Of a DNA stretch of 25,049 bases, positions 17,388 to 25,049 are shown piece after piece (within the stretch, counting starts at the first letter, position 1; each line of letters starts with the position of its first letter). Position numbers and translations under genes: made by a program. The DNA comes from an uncultured Phascolarctobacterium sp. (GTDB taxonomy: Bacteria; Bacillota; Negativicutes; Acidaminococcales; Acidaminococcaceae): NCBI GenBank assembly GCA_900553055.1, contig USBV01000003.1:1-25049 (forward strand). Reading direction: 5' to 3'. Under the pieces are notes generated by a model. The model saw only the letters and a list, made by a program, of their open reading frames with translations. It searched no databases and was not told the DNA's origin.

Positions 17388-18224
17388 TTAATCTTTTACA
17401 TCGTTACGAGGGTCTAATACATCGCGCAAATTGTCACCCCAAAGGTTAAAAACAACTACTGTCACAAAAATCGCTAAGCCCGGGAAAATCATCAACCAGG
17501 GTGCAGTTTGCAGCTGCTGGCGTCCCTCGTTCAACATCAGGCCCCATTCAGGAGCAGGGGGCTGACTGCCAAAACCCAGGAAGGACAGACCTGCCAACTC
17601 CATCATCAGCGCACCAATATCAGCGGCTGCTGTAATAACCATCATGGGCAGAATGTTGGGCAGGATATGCACCCAGAGAATATGGGGAGATGTACCACCA
17701 TTGACAATGGCCGCTTCCACATAATCACGGCGCTTTACCTTGAGCACCATGCTGCGAGCCAAGCGAGCGTATTTAGTCCAGCTGACGATGGTCAATGCGA
17801 TAACAGCATTCACTAGGCTGCCGCCCATAATACCGGCAATTGCAATGGCCAAAATCATGCCGGGGAAGGAAATCATCATATCACTAAAGCGCATGATAAT
17901 TATATCCACCTTCCCGCCGAAATAGCCGGATAAAACACCCATCGTAGTGCCAACTAAGAAAACGCTGGCTACTAAAACTAAAACGCCGGTGAGAGAAGCA
18001 CGAGCACCATAGAGTACACGGCTAAAGCAGTCACGCCCCAGCTTATCTGTACCAAACAGATGCGTCATGCTGGGCTCTAAGAAAGCATCCTTCATCTCTG
18101 CATGGGTAGGGTCAAAGGGAGATATAATAGGCGCAGCTAAGGCTATCGCCAGCAAAAGCAGTACCAGCAGACTGGTCACTGCAAAGGCGCGGTTAGTTTT
18201 AAAACCATTTACTAAAGTTTCCAT
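17388..18224 (-). CDS. Nickel/peptide-type ABC transporter permease (NikC/DppC-like)
   Basis: This 278-aa inner-membrane permease has about six hydrophobic segments. DppC/NikC landmarks are PTHAEMKDAFLEPSMTHLFGTDKLGRDCFSRVLYGARASL (the N-terminal OppC-type region) and the EAA-type loop DYVEAAIVNGGTSPHILWVHILPNILP, which contacts the ATPases. It starts 3 nt after the first permease gene ends, so the two are coupled and would form the heterodimeric channel. The length is normal for NikC. Confidence 0.93.
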   Translation of the reverse strand: METLVNGFKTNRAFAVTSLLVLLLLAIALAAPIISPFDPTHAEMKDAFLEPSMTHLFGTDKLGRDCFSRVLYGARASLTGVLVLVASVFLVGTTMGVLSGYFGGKVDIIIMRFSDMMISFPGMILAIAIAGIMGGSLVNAVIALTIVSWTKYARLARSMVLKVKRRDYVEAAIVNGGTSPHILWVHILPNILPMMVITAAADIGALMMELAGLSFLGFGSQPPAPEWGLMLNEGRQQLQTAPWLMIFPGLAIFVTVVVFNLWGDNLRDVLDPRNDVKD

Positions 18225-18227
18225 TAC

Positions 18228-19169
18228 TTACCTCACCTTTCTTAAACGGGGATCAAGATGGTTATAGGACATATCTACAACTAGGTTGATCACCATATAC
18301 ATCAATGCAATCCACACTACTACGCCCTGCACTAATTGGAAGTCGCGGTAGGTAATTGCTTCAATAGCCAAGCGACCTAAGCCCGGCCATTGGAAAACCA
18401 TTTCAATAACAGCGGCACCGCCCAAAAGATTGCCCAGGGACAAGCCCAATAGAGTAATCAGCGGCAGCATAGCATTGGGCAGAACCTCCTTCCAGAGAAT
18501 GTGGCTTTCGGTCATGCCCCTGGCACGAGCGCCTACCACATAATCCTGATGCAGCTCCTCCAAAATAGCTGTGCGCACCTGACGCGTATATTTTGAAGCC
18601 ATGGCTATGGCTAGGGTCAGGGACGGCATAATTAACGTTTCCAAGCTAATTTCGCCACCAACAATAGGCAAAAGGTCCAACTTTAGGCCAAAAATCCACA
18701 GTAGCATAAGGCCTACCCAGAAGCCCGGCATGGACACACCCATGAAAGTAAAAACCCTCACGATATTATCCACAACACTACCGCGCTTCACAGCTGAATA
18801 AATGCCTGCCGGTATGGATACTACCATCATCATAAAAAGCGAGGCCAAGGATAGCAGTACAGTTCCTGGAAGTCCTTCCCACAGGGCCTCTACCACGGGT
18901 TTTTTCACCATGTAGGAAAAGCCTAAATTGCCCTGTAGCGCTCTGCCCAACCAATCCAAATATTGGAAGAAGAAGGGCTTATCCAAGCCCAACTCAGCAC
19001 GTAGAGCATCAATTTCCGCCTGGCTTACCATAATGTCCTCATTGCCGGCAATCATCTGTCGCACAACATCACCAGGCGCTAGCATTACCAAAGCAAAGGT
19101 AATGAAGCTGATGCCCAATAATACGAGAACGATCTGGCCTATGCGGGCCAGAATTTGTTTTTTCGTCAA
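18228..19169 (-). CDS. Nickel/peptide-type ABC transporter permease (NikB/DppB-like), first gene after the B12 riboswitch
   Basis: This 313-aa inner-membrane permease has about six hydrophobic segments. Landmarks are the N-terminal LARIGQIVLVLLGISFITFALVMLAPGD, GNLGFSYMVKKPV, and the EAA-type loop DYVVGARARGMTESHILWKEVLPNAMLP. The start is TTG at 19169 with GGAG 10 nt upstream; no in-frame ATG lies between it and an upstream stop codon. The weak start is consistent with a gene controlled mainly at the RNA level. It is the first gene of a five-gene operon lying directly behind the riboswitch terminator. Confidence 0.92.
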   Translation of the reverse strand: MTKKQILARIGQIVLVLLGISFITFALVMLAPGDVVRQMIAGNEDIMVSQAEIDALRAELGLDKPFFFQYLDWLGRALQGNLGFSYMVKKPVVEALWEGLPGTVLLSLASLFMMMVVSIPAGIYSAVKRGSVVDNIVRVFTFMGVSMPGFWVGLMLLWIFGLKLDLLPIVGGEISLETLIMPSLTLAIAMASKYTRQVRTAILEELHQDYVVGARARGMTESHILWKEVLPNAMLPLITLLGLSLGNLLGGAAVIEMVFQWPGLGRLAIEAITYRDFQLVQGVVVWIALMYMVINLVVDMSYNHLDPRLRKVR

Positions 19170-19195
19170 AACACATCATCTCCATATATAAAAAT

Positions 19196-19227
19196 AGCCT
19201 TTTTCTGCATAGAAACAGAAAAAGACT
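19196..19227 (-). terminator. Riboswitch-controlled intrinsic terminator
   Basis: A 12-bp stem, AGTCTTTTTCTG/CAGAAAAAGGCT (one G-U pair), closes a 7-nt loop and is followed by ATTTTTATATA on the minus strand. It lies between the cobalamin aptamer and the first permease start codon. Upstream CAGAA at the end of the aptamer linker can pair with TTCTG of the 5' arm, giving a possible antiterminator. Confidence 0.88.
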
Positions 19228-19249
19228 ACATAACGTGCACTATTATGTA
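19227..19249 (-). promoter_or_regulatory. Riboswitch P13/L13 hairpin
   Basis: A 7-bp stem, TACATAA/TTATGTA, has the 9-nt loop TAGTGCACG. Loop bases TGCAC (19239-19235) are exactly complementary to GTGCA in the aptamer's L5 loop (19349-19345). This is the L5-L13 kissing interaction typical of cobalamin riboswitches. The stem shares its last base with the terminator that follows. Confidence 0.75.
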
Positions 19250-19281
19250 ATATACTTCTGTCCCAAGCAGAATATATCATA

Positions 19282-19388
19282 CCGAGGCTGCGACCTGGCT
19301 AAGCCCATCAAGTAGGCTTCACAGTGGCTGGACCGCTGCGGATTTGCACCGCATTCCCTAATTTACCTCTCTTGCGAGAGCACCTCAG
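19282..19388 (-). promoter_or_regulatory. Cobalamin (B12) riboswitch aptamer
   Basis: On the minus strand the B12-box core is present almost intact: GGGAATGCGGTGCAAATCC, then GCAGCGG and CCAGCCACTGTGA, and later AGCCAGGTCGCAGCC. The closing P1 stem is CTGAGG (19388-19383) with CCTCGG (19287-19282). P5 is GCGG-N7-CCGC at 19338-19352. It binds adenosyl- or other cobalamins and, when occupied, should favour the downstream terminator, shutting off the five-gene transporter operon. The region 19170-19606 contains no protein gene. Confidence 0.95.
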
Positions 19389-19457
19389 CAGTTGACAAAA
19401 CACAAGTATTGACCAAATGAGCTAATTAGTAAATTTTTATTTTTGTATTACGATTAT

Positions 19458-19486
19458 ATAATAGCACTAATCCTCAATAAAAGCAA
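19458..19486 (-). promoter_or_regulatory. Promoter of the riboswitch-transporter operon
   Basis: On the minus strand, TTGCTT (19486-19481) and TATTAT (19463-19458) are separated by 17 bases, with an alternative TATAAT three bases further on. It lies about 60 bp upstream of the aptamer's P1 stem. Confidence 0.7.
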
Positions 19487-19552
19487 GAGTAGTTTTGCTT
19501 TATTTTTGCATTTACTTCACATTATTTTCACTTATCGAGTTGCAAATTAAGA

Positions 19553-19585
19553 AAGCACTACGATAAGGCCATCATCGTAGTGCTT
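19553..19585. terminator. Terminator of the MATE exporter gene
   Basis: A 12-bp perfect stem, AAGCACTACGAT/ATCGTAGTGCTT, has a 9-nt loop and starts about 20 bp past the stop codon. On the minus strand it is followed by TCTTAATTT, a modest U-tract. It isolates the MATE gene from the riboswitch promoter downstream. Confidence 0.8.
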
Positions 19586-19606
19586 GTAATATCTTTCCTA
19601 TATAAT

Positions 19607-20917
19607 CTAAATAAAAATCTCTTTAATTAATCCTTTGAGATATGTTGTCAAAACAATGGATTGCGTGAGCATAAAGCCCAAAAGGGCAAGCCACAACCCA
19701 GCATTACCCCAAAGTGGCACAAGGAAATGCTGTAACAGATAAAAAACAGCCAAGGCTATCAGCATCATATTGCGTACTGGAGCCGTGCGTGTAGCGCCGC
19801 AAAAGACACCATACAGCACCATGCCCACGCCGGCACACACAGGATAAAAGAGTACATAGAGCTCATAGGCTTGAGCCATAACGATTACCTCTTGAATACT
19901 CGTGAACAGGCGTATACAGTGAGCGCTGGTCAGGTAATAGCCTCCCATCAGGCCTAGAGCTAACACCAACAGCCATTTATAGGTCATTTTAATAGTCTCA
20001 TCAAAAAGCTGTTTATCCTTGCTCCCCACCGCCTTGCCGCTAAAAATGGCAGCGCCATTGGCCATGCCATCAATTAGATAGCTCATAATATCCTTTAGCT
20101 GCAGCAGCACCGCATTGGCTGCCAGCACCACTGTGCCCAAGGATGCGCCCACGGCAGCGATAATATTATTTACCGTCAAGAGGCAGGCTGTGCGAATCAT
20201 TAAATTGGCATTGACCTGTAGCATGCCGATAAACTGACGCCAATCCAAAAGCTCGCCCCATGGCAAGCCTTTATAATCAAAATCACCGTATAGATAGATT
20301 AAATAGGCTCCCAGCACTCCGCCGTAGATTTGACTGAGCAGGGTGGCCAGCGCCACGCCCATGATATCCATGTGCAGGTAAAAGACGAAAAAGATGCTCA
20401 GTGCCATATTAAGCACGTTCATGGATACCTGCATAAACACGCTGGCCCGCACCCGCGTCTGCCCCATCAGCCAGCCTAAGGCTACGTAATTGAAAAGCAC
20501 CATGGGCGCTCCCCAAATGAGGATGTAGTAATAAGCGCGGCACAGATCATTTACCTCCGCCGCAGCGCCAATCATCCCCAAATAACAATCCACTATGGGC
20601 CTTTGCAGCACAATGCACAGCAGGCTCACGATTGTGGCCAGCACCAAGGGCTTAAAAAAGGCCAGCATACTGAGCCTTTGATCTGCCGCGCCATGAGCTT
20701 GAGCCGCATAGCCCGTGGTGCTCACACGCAGAAAGCCAAAGAGCCAGTAAAGATTATTGAACAAAATAGCTCCCAGCGACACGGCCGCAATGTATTTAGG
20801 GTCCGGCAGCTGGCCCATCACCGCCGTATTCACCGCTCCCATCAAGGGCTGCGTCATCGTAGAAAGCATAAAGGGCACCGTTAAGCCTAAATACTCCCTA
20901 TCCGTAAGCAACTTCAT
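19607..20917 (-). CDS. MATE-family multidrug/metabolite exporter
   Basis: This 436-aa polytopic membrane protein has about twelve hydrophobic segments. DinF/NorM-type landmarks are the N-terminal REYLGLTVPFMLSTMTQPLMGAVNTAVMGQLPDPKYIAAVSLG and, after the middle, IIAAVGASLGTVVLAANAVLLQLKDIMSYLIDGMANGAAIFSGKAVG, the second of the two family repeats. It exports cationic compounds using Na+ or H+ gradients; the substrate is unknown. ATG 20917 gives MKLLTDREY. The in-frame TTG at 20929 abuts the SD (GGGGAG) and is less likely, although the ATG spacing of 12 is long. It is a single-gene unit with its own promoter and terminator. Confidence 0.9.
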   Translation of the reverse strand: MKLLTDREYLGLTVPFMLSTMTQPLMGAVNTAVMGQLPDPKYIAAVSLGAILFNNLYWLFGFLRVSTTGYAAQAHGAADQRLSMLAFFKPLVLATIVSLLCIVLQRPIVDCYLGMIGAAAEVNDLCRAYYYILIWGAPMVLFNYVALGWLMGQTRVRASVFMQVSMNVLNMALSIFFVFYLHMDIMGVALATLLSQIYGGVLGAYLIYLYGDFDYKGLPWGELLDWRQFIGMLQVNANLMIRTACLLTVNNIIAAVGASLGTVVLAANAVLLQLKDIMSYLIDGMANGAAIFSGKAVGSKDKQLFDETIKMTYKWLLVLALGLMGGYYLTSAHCIRLFTSIQEVIVMAQAYELYVLFYPVCAGVGMVLYGVFCGATRTAPVRNMMLIALAVFYLLQHFLVPLWGNAGLWLALLGFMLTQSIVLTTYLKGLIKEIFI

Positions 20918-20978
20918 AAAATTATACAACTCCCCTATTCATATTTAATACTAATATATATAAGTAGCTTAGATATAT

Positions 20979-21007
20979 ATATTATCACAGCACAGGGATT
21001 TTAGCAA
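20979..21007 (-). promoter_or_regulatory. Promoter of the MATE exporter gene
   Basis: On the minus strand, TTGCTA (21007-21002) and TAATAT (20984-20979) are 17 bases apart. An AT-rich leader (TATATA repeats) of about 60 nt follows. Confidence 0.55.
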
Positions 21008-21029
21008 TAGCGTTCTTGAGAGCAAAAAA

Positions 21030-21055
21030 GCGGCAGAGCTAAAATGCTCTGCCAC
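21030..21055 (-). terminator. Terminator of the methylmalonyl-CoA mutase operon
   Basis: A 10-bp stem, GTGGCAGAGC/GCTCTGCCGC, has a 6-nt loop and is followed by TTTTTTGC on the minus strand. It starts 4 bp after the meaB stop codon, so meaB is the last gene of the operon. Confidence 0.92.
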
Positions 21056-21059
21056 TCTT

Positions 21060-22235
21060 TTATTTATATTGATTGTAATGCTTCGCTGCAGCACGATCTA
21101 TATCGAAGGCACGAATCAATTCTGTAACTGCTTGGCTAGGCGAAACCACACCATTAACAGCAGCCTCCATAACAGCGGGCAAACGCCCTTTAATCATGGG
21201 GTCCTCAAAGAAAAGATTATGCAAATGCTCGTCGATCATGCTATTAACCCAGGACACAGTCTGGCTTTTGCGCCGTCTCGCGAAAGCGCCCGATTCCTTA
21301 GTCATCTTTTCGAACTTGCGCATCACCGCCCACAGCTCTAGCAGGCCCTCGCCGGTAAGGGCAGAGCAGCGATAGGCATGGGTTTTCCAGCCCTCGGTAG
21401 CAGGACGAATGAACTCAATCATGCGTTCATACTCACCCTGGGTCACAATGGCCTTGGGCAAATTGTCCCCATCTGCCTTGTTAACCACAATGGCATCCGC
21501 CACCTCCATAATGCCCTTCTTAATGCCCTGCAAATCGTCACCTGCACCGGTGAGCACAACCAGCATAAAAAAGTCCACCATGGAGCGCACGGTAATTTCG
21601 CTTTGCCCCACGCCAACAGTTTCTACGAGAATGACATCACAGCCAGCGGCCTCGCACAGCAGCATGGTTTCGCGGCTTTTGCGAGCCACACCGCCCAAGG
21701 TTCCCTTGGCCGGGGAAGGGCGAATAAAGCAATTGGGTTCACGGGACAGCATCTGCATACGGGTTTTATCGCCCAAAATAGAGCCACCGGTTATGGAGCT
21801 AGTGGGGTCCACCGCCAGCACGGCCACCTTATAGCCCTGCTTGCACAGCATTTGACCAAAGGCTTCGATAAAGGTACTTTTGCCAGCACCGGGAACGCCG
21901 CTGATGCCAATGCGCAGGGCCTTGCCCGTGCGGGGCAAGAGTGACTGCAGCACCCGTTGCGCTTTGTCAAAATCCTTGGGAGCATTGCTTTCAATCAAAG
22001 TAATAGCTTGGGAAAGAGTTTTGCGATCGCCCTCACTGACTCCTTTAATTAGCTGTTCCGGAGTAGGCTTTTTCCGCAAAGGAAACCTTTTAATCTGCTC
22101 TACCGGAGTATACTTTTCTTCAGAAGCAGCGTTTACGGCACTATCAATACCGCCCATAACGGAGCAAGCAAAGTTGGGATCTTTTTTAAGAGGAACCCAG
22201 CTCGGCCTAATATCTTTTTCACCAGTTTCAGGCAT
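21060..22235 (-). CDS. meaB: Methylmalonyl-CoA mutase-associated GTPase MeaB (ArgK family)
   Basis: This 391-aa G3E-class GTPase gates adenosylcobalamin loading and protects methylmalonyl-CoA mutase from inactivation. Visible motifs are Walker A GVPGAGKST (113-121), VDPTSSITGGSILGDKTRM (142-160), the switch ETVGVGQSE (205-213), and NKAD (252-255). The C-terminal dimerisation arm is present. Family members are usually about 310-335 aa. Here residues 1-56 form an N-terminal extension without a recognised domain. The ATG has GAGGTGATG upstream and sits 10 bp after the mutase large-subunit stop, so it is co-transcribed with its client enzyme. Confidence 0.95.
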   Translation of the reverse strand: MPETGEKDIRPSWVPLKKDPNFACSVMGGIDSAVNAASEEKYTPVEQIKRFPLRKKPTPEQLIKGVSEGDRKTLSQAITLIESNAPKDFDKAQRVLQSLLPRTGKALRIGISGVPGAGKSTFIEAFGQMLCKQGYKVAVLAVDPTSSITGGSILGDKTRMQMLSREPNCFIRPSPAKGTLGGVARKSRETMLLCEAAGCDVILVETVGVGQSEITVRSMVDFFMLVVLTGAGDDLQGIKKGIMEVADAIVVNKADGDNLPKAIVTQGEYERMIEFIRPATEGWKTHAYRCSALTGEGLLELWAVMRKFEKMTKESGAFARRRKSQTVSWVNSMIDEHLHNLFFEDPMIKGRLPAVMEAAVNGVVSPSQAVTELIRAFDIDRAAAKHYNQYK

Positions 22236-22245
22236 TTACATCACC

Positions 22246-24441
22246 TCAGTCCTCAGCCTGTTCAGCCTTCGCGCGGTCAACCAGCATTTGCAGCAGCTGG
22301 ATGCAGCATTTGGGAATATTGGTACCGGGGCCAAAGATACCTGCAGCACCATGCTCGTACAGATAATCATAGTCTTGAGCAGGGATTACGCCACCAATGC
22401 AAACCATGATATCCTCACGACCGCGTTTTTTCAATTCATCAACCAGAGCGGGCAGCAAGGTCTTGTGACCTGCAGCCAGGGAGGAGAAGCCTACCATATC
22501 AACGTCGTTATCCACTGCATCTTGAGCGGATTCCTCGGGAGTTTGGAACAAGGGACCAACGTCGACAGTCCAGCCCATATCGGCAAAGGAGGTTGCCAGT
22601 ACCTTTTGGCCACGGTCATGACCATCCTGACCCATCTTGGCCAAGAAGATACGCGGACGACGGCCCTCCAGCTTTTCAAACTCATCAGCCAGCTTGGTGG
22701 CTTTTTCCATATCGTCGTTGCCACTGAATTCGGAAGAATATACACCGGAAACAGTGTGGATTACAGCATTGAAACGACCGGAAACCTTTTCTACTGCGTC
22801 GGAAATTTCGCCCAAGGAAGCACGGTCGCGTGCTGCTTGTACGGCCATCTCCAGCAGGTTGCCGTTGTCACGGCTTTCGGCGGCGCGAGTAATAGCCTCC
22901 AGGTCAGCTCTAACCTTTTCGCCATCACGCTCTGCTCTCAGTTTTTCCAAGCGCTTGATTTGGGCATTGCGTACAGCGGTATTATCAATGGACAATACGT
23001 TCAGCGGGTCTTCCTTAGCCAAACGATACTTGTTCAGGCCAACGATGGTTTCCTTGCCGCTGTCGATGTTAGCTTGACGGCGAGCTGCGCACTCTTCGAT
23101 ACGCATCTTGGGCAAGCCGGTGGCAATAGCCTTGGCCATACCGCCCAAAGCTTCAACCTCTTGAATATGAGCCCAAGCACGGCGAATAATCTCATTAGTG
23201 AGGTATTCCAGATAATAGGAACCGCCCCACGGGTCAATAATCTTGCAAACCTTGGTCTCGTCCTGAATATACAGCTGGGTATTACGGGCCAGGCGAGCGG
23301 AGAAGTCAGTAGGCAGCGCGATAGCTTCGTCCAAAGCGTTAGTATGCAGGGATTGGGTGTGGCCCAAGGCTGCAGACATAGCTTCCATACAGGTTCTGGA
23401 AATATTGTTAAACGGATCCTGCTCTGTCAGGGACCAGCCAGAGGTTTGGCTATGGGTGCGCAGCGCCATGGATTTCGGATTCTTAGCGCCAAAGCTCTTC
23501 AGGATCTTAGCCCACAGCACGCGAGCCGCACGCATCTTGGCCACTTCCATGAAGTAGTTTTTGCCCATATCCCAGAAGAAGGACAAGCGTTTCGCGAAGG
23601 CATCCACCGGCAGGCCGGCAGCTTCACCGGTACGGATATATTCCATACCATCTGCCAGAGTATAGCCCAGCTCCAGGTCGCAGGTAGCGCCGCATTCCTG
23701 AATATGATAGCCGGAAATAGAAATGCTGTTGAACTTAGGCATGTATTTGGTGGTATATTCAAAAATATCGCCGATAATACGCATGGACATAGCCGGCGGA
23801 TAAATATAAGTATTACGCACCATGAATTCCTTCAGGATATCGTTTTGAATGGTGCCCGCCATAATGGATTTATCAACGCCCTGCTCCTCGCCGGAAACGA
23901 TGAAGAAGGCCAGAATAGGCAGTACGGCGCCGTTCATAGTCATGGATACGGACATTTGATCCAAAGGAATGCCGCTGAACAGAATATTCATGTCCAGCAT
24001 GGAGCATACAGATACGCCAGCCTTACCTACGTCGCCTACAACACGTGGGTTATCGGCATCATAGCCGCGGTGGGTGGGCAGGTCGAAGGCGATGGACAAG
24101 CCCTTTTGACCAGCAGCCAAGTTGCGGCGGTAAAACGCGTTGGATTCCTCCGCAGTGGAGAAGCCTGCATATTGGCGTACAGTCCAGGGACGGAAAACAT
24201 ACATGGTGGAATAAGGGCCACGCAGGAACGGAGGAATGCCGCTCATGAAGTCCAAATGGTTGCATTTAGCATAGATATCCTTGGTATACAGCGGTTCTTT
24301 AGGAATACGCTCCAAGGTTGTATCGTAAAGGGCATCATAATTTTCGCCCATTTTCGCTTCCAGGTTTTTCTTCCATTCTTCATAAGAGCAGGACGGATGA
24401 TCCGGAACAGATACTTTAGTGAAATCAGGATTAATGCTCAT
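22246..24441 (-). CDS. mutB: Methylmalonyl-CoA mutase, large (catalytic) subunit
   Basis: This 731-aa adenosylcobalamin enzyme interconverts succinyl-CoA and (R)-methylmalonyl-CoA, the key carbon rearrangement in propionate formation from succinate. The N-terminal TIM barrel shows [56 protein letters not shown], and [19 protein letters not shown]. The C-terminal B12 domain carries DGHDRG (D606, H608, G611), where His replaces the lower ligand of cobalt, followed by the GG pair of the nucleotide tail site (IGGVIPAQD). The length matches the alpha chain of heterodimeric MCM. Its ATG overlaps the small-subunit stop (TAATG), indicating coupling. Confidence 0.98.
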   Translation of the reverse strand: MSINPDFTKVSVPDHPSCSYEEWKKNLEAKMGENYDALYDTTLERIPKEPLYTKDIYAKCNHLDFMSGIPPFLRGPYSTMYVFRPWTVRQYAGFSTAEESNAFYRRNLAAGQKGLSIAFDLPTHRGYDADNPRVVGDVGKAGVSVCSMLDMNILFSGIPLDQMSVSMTMNGAVLPILAFFIVSGEEQGVDKSIMAGTIQNDILKEFMVRNTYIYPPAMSMRIIGDIFEYTTKYMPKFNSISISGYHIQECGATCDLELGYTLADGMEYIRTGEAAGLPVDAFAKRLSFFWDMGKNYFMEVAKMRAARVLWAKILKSFGAKNPKSMALRTHSQTSGWSLTEQDPFNNISRTCMEAMSAALGHTQSLHTNALDEAIALPTDFSARLARNTQLYIQDETKVCKIIDPWGGSYYLEYLTNEIIRRAWAHIQEVEALGGMAKAIATGLPKMRIEECAARRQANIDSGKETIVGLNKYRLAKEDPLNVLSIDNTAVRNAQIKRLEKLRAERDGEKVRADLEAITRAAESRDNGNLLEMAVQAARDRASLGEISDAVEKVSGRFNAVIHTVSGVYSSEFSGNDDMEKATKLADEFEKLEGRRPRIFLAKMGQDGHDRGQKVLATSFADMGWTVDVGPLFQTPEESAQDAVDNDVDMVGFSSLAAGHKTLLPALVDELKKRGREDIMVCIGGVIPAQDYDYLYEHGAAGIFGPGTNIPKCCIQLLQMLVDRAKAEQAED

Positions 24442-25049
24442 TATTCAATCATCCCCTTCTTCTGTTGCAGTTTCTTCAAGGTTGCAAAGCAATTAGCTTT
24501 GACACTGATAAAATCATCAACACCGGCAGCTAGATAAATAGCCTCCAAATCCTTAGGTGCTGCGCCTGCCAGGAACAGAGTCATATTGGGGTTGGCAGCC
24601 TTCAGCATAGGAGCCAGCGCCGGCACATCCTCCGGATAGGTTTTATCAGTGGAGCAAATTACAGCCACATCGTAGGGAGTACCCTTATCGTCAATACCAG
24701 CCTTCAAGGCAGCTACGCATTTCTCATAGCGGGAACCGGGCTTGCCCTCGTCATCCTGGAAGCCATTGTTCAGATGCACATTGAATTCGCCAACCTGCAG
24801 GAAGCTGGTGGAGAAGTCGGCGCGAGCCTTGTGTTGGGGAATGGGTCCCATGTTAGCCAGGAATACCTCCACATTCTTACCAGTTTCCTTCATATAGCGT
24901 TCCGTATCAAAGCGCAGCGCTTCATAACGCTCGGTCCAATGATGAGCGGTGATGGGTGTGATAGTCTCGATTTCTTCAGCCTTGCAGCCCGCTGCTGCAA
25001 CCTGTCCTAAAGTAGCGCCATTACTAAAGGCTTCAACGGCTGCTTCTAC
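24441..25049 (-). CDS. mutA: Methylmalonyl-CoA mutase, small subunit (C-terminal part, runs off the window)
   Basis: The open frame reaches the right edge with no stop; 202 codons are visible, ending at TAA on 24443-24441. An internal Met at 24893 is not the start: the frame upstream still reads as mutase ([46 protein letters not shown]). The C-terminal domain resembles the B12-binding fold but lacks the DxHxxG motif, as expected for the non-catalytic beta chain ([21 protein letters not shown] aligns where the large subunit has its cobalamin motif). It pairs with the following gene to form the heterodimer. The real start lies outside the window. Confidence 0.95.
   Translation of the reverse strand, partial: VEAAVEAFSNGATLGQVAAAGCKAEEIETITPITAHHWTERYEALRFDTERYMKETGKNVEVFLANMGPIPQHKARADFSTSFLQVGEFNVHLNNGFQDDEGKPGSRYEKCVAALKAGIDDKGTPYDVAVICSTDKTYPEDVPALAPMLKAANPNMTLFLAGAAPKDLEAIYLAAGVDDFISVKANCFATLKKLQQKKGMIE

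Noticed and set aside
20941..20985. TATATA-rich stretch considered as a repeat element
   Set aside because: It is a short AT-rich leader between a promoter and the MATE gene, without unit repeats or inverted ends.
21880..24537. An 885-codon plus-strand open frame antisense to mutB and meaB
   Set aside because: It is fully antisense to two genes with every expected motif, has no SD site, and its translation resembles no family. Its length follows from codon bias in the real genes.

Overview
The window is a stretch of ordinary chromosome. It looks like an anaerobic, propionate-forming member of the Firmicutes, most likely the Negativicutes (Phascolarctobacterium/Acidaminococcaceae-like). That placement is inferred from gene content: an adenosylcobalamin-dependent methylmalonyl-CoA mutase operon with MeaB, a B12-riboswitch-controlled metal/peptide-type ABC transporter, an obgE-proB-proA operon, and strong Shine-Dalgarno sites with short AT-rich intergenic regions. 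No marker gene fixes the species. All genes except the yeiH-like one at 5621-6661 are on the minus strand. No mobile element, CRISPR array, tRNA or rRNA was seen.

Layout from left to right: (1) 197-4386, a three-gene iron(III)-type ABC transporter operon (lipoprotein, double permease, ATPase with TOBE domain), with a clear promoter, an intra-operon hairpin and a strong terminator. (2) 4576-6661, a LysR-type regulator divergent from a YeiH-family membrane protein, with an LTTR-like inverted repeat between them. (3) 6763-10521, the obgE-proB-proA operon, with its own promoter and a terminator facing yeiH. (4) 10751-13588, a large PIB-2 (Zn/Cd/Pb) efflux ATPase with a very His/Cys-rich N-terminus and two HMA domains. 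Its promoter carries an ArsR/SmtB-like operator. (5) 13867-19169, a five-gene Nik/Dpp-type ABC transporter (permease, permease, lipoprotein, ATPase, ATPase). It is preceded by a full cobalamin riboswitch with an L5-L13 kissing loop and an intrinsic terminator (19196-19388). (6) 19607-20917, a MATE-family exporter. (7) 21060 to the right edge, meaB, the methylmalonyl-CoA mutase large subunit, and the C-terminal part of the small subunit. This last gene runs off the window.

The main biological story is a B12 economy. Genes at 21060-25049 encode a B12-dependent enzyme and its GTPase chaperone. About 2 kb away, a B12-sensing riboswitch controls a nickel/peptide-family ABC importer, whose most plausible cargo is cobalt or another compound needed for corrinoid supply. 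The zinc/cadmium exporter and the iron importer are further metal-handling units in the same stretch.
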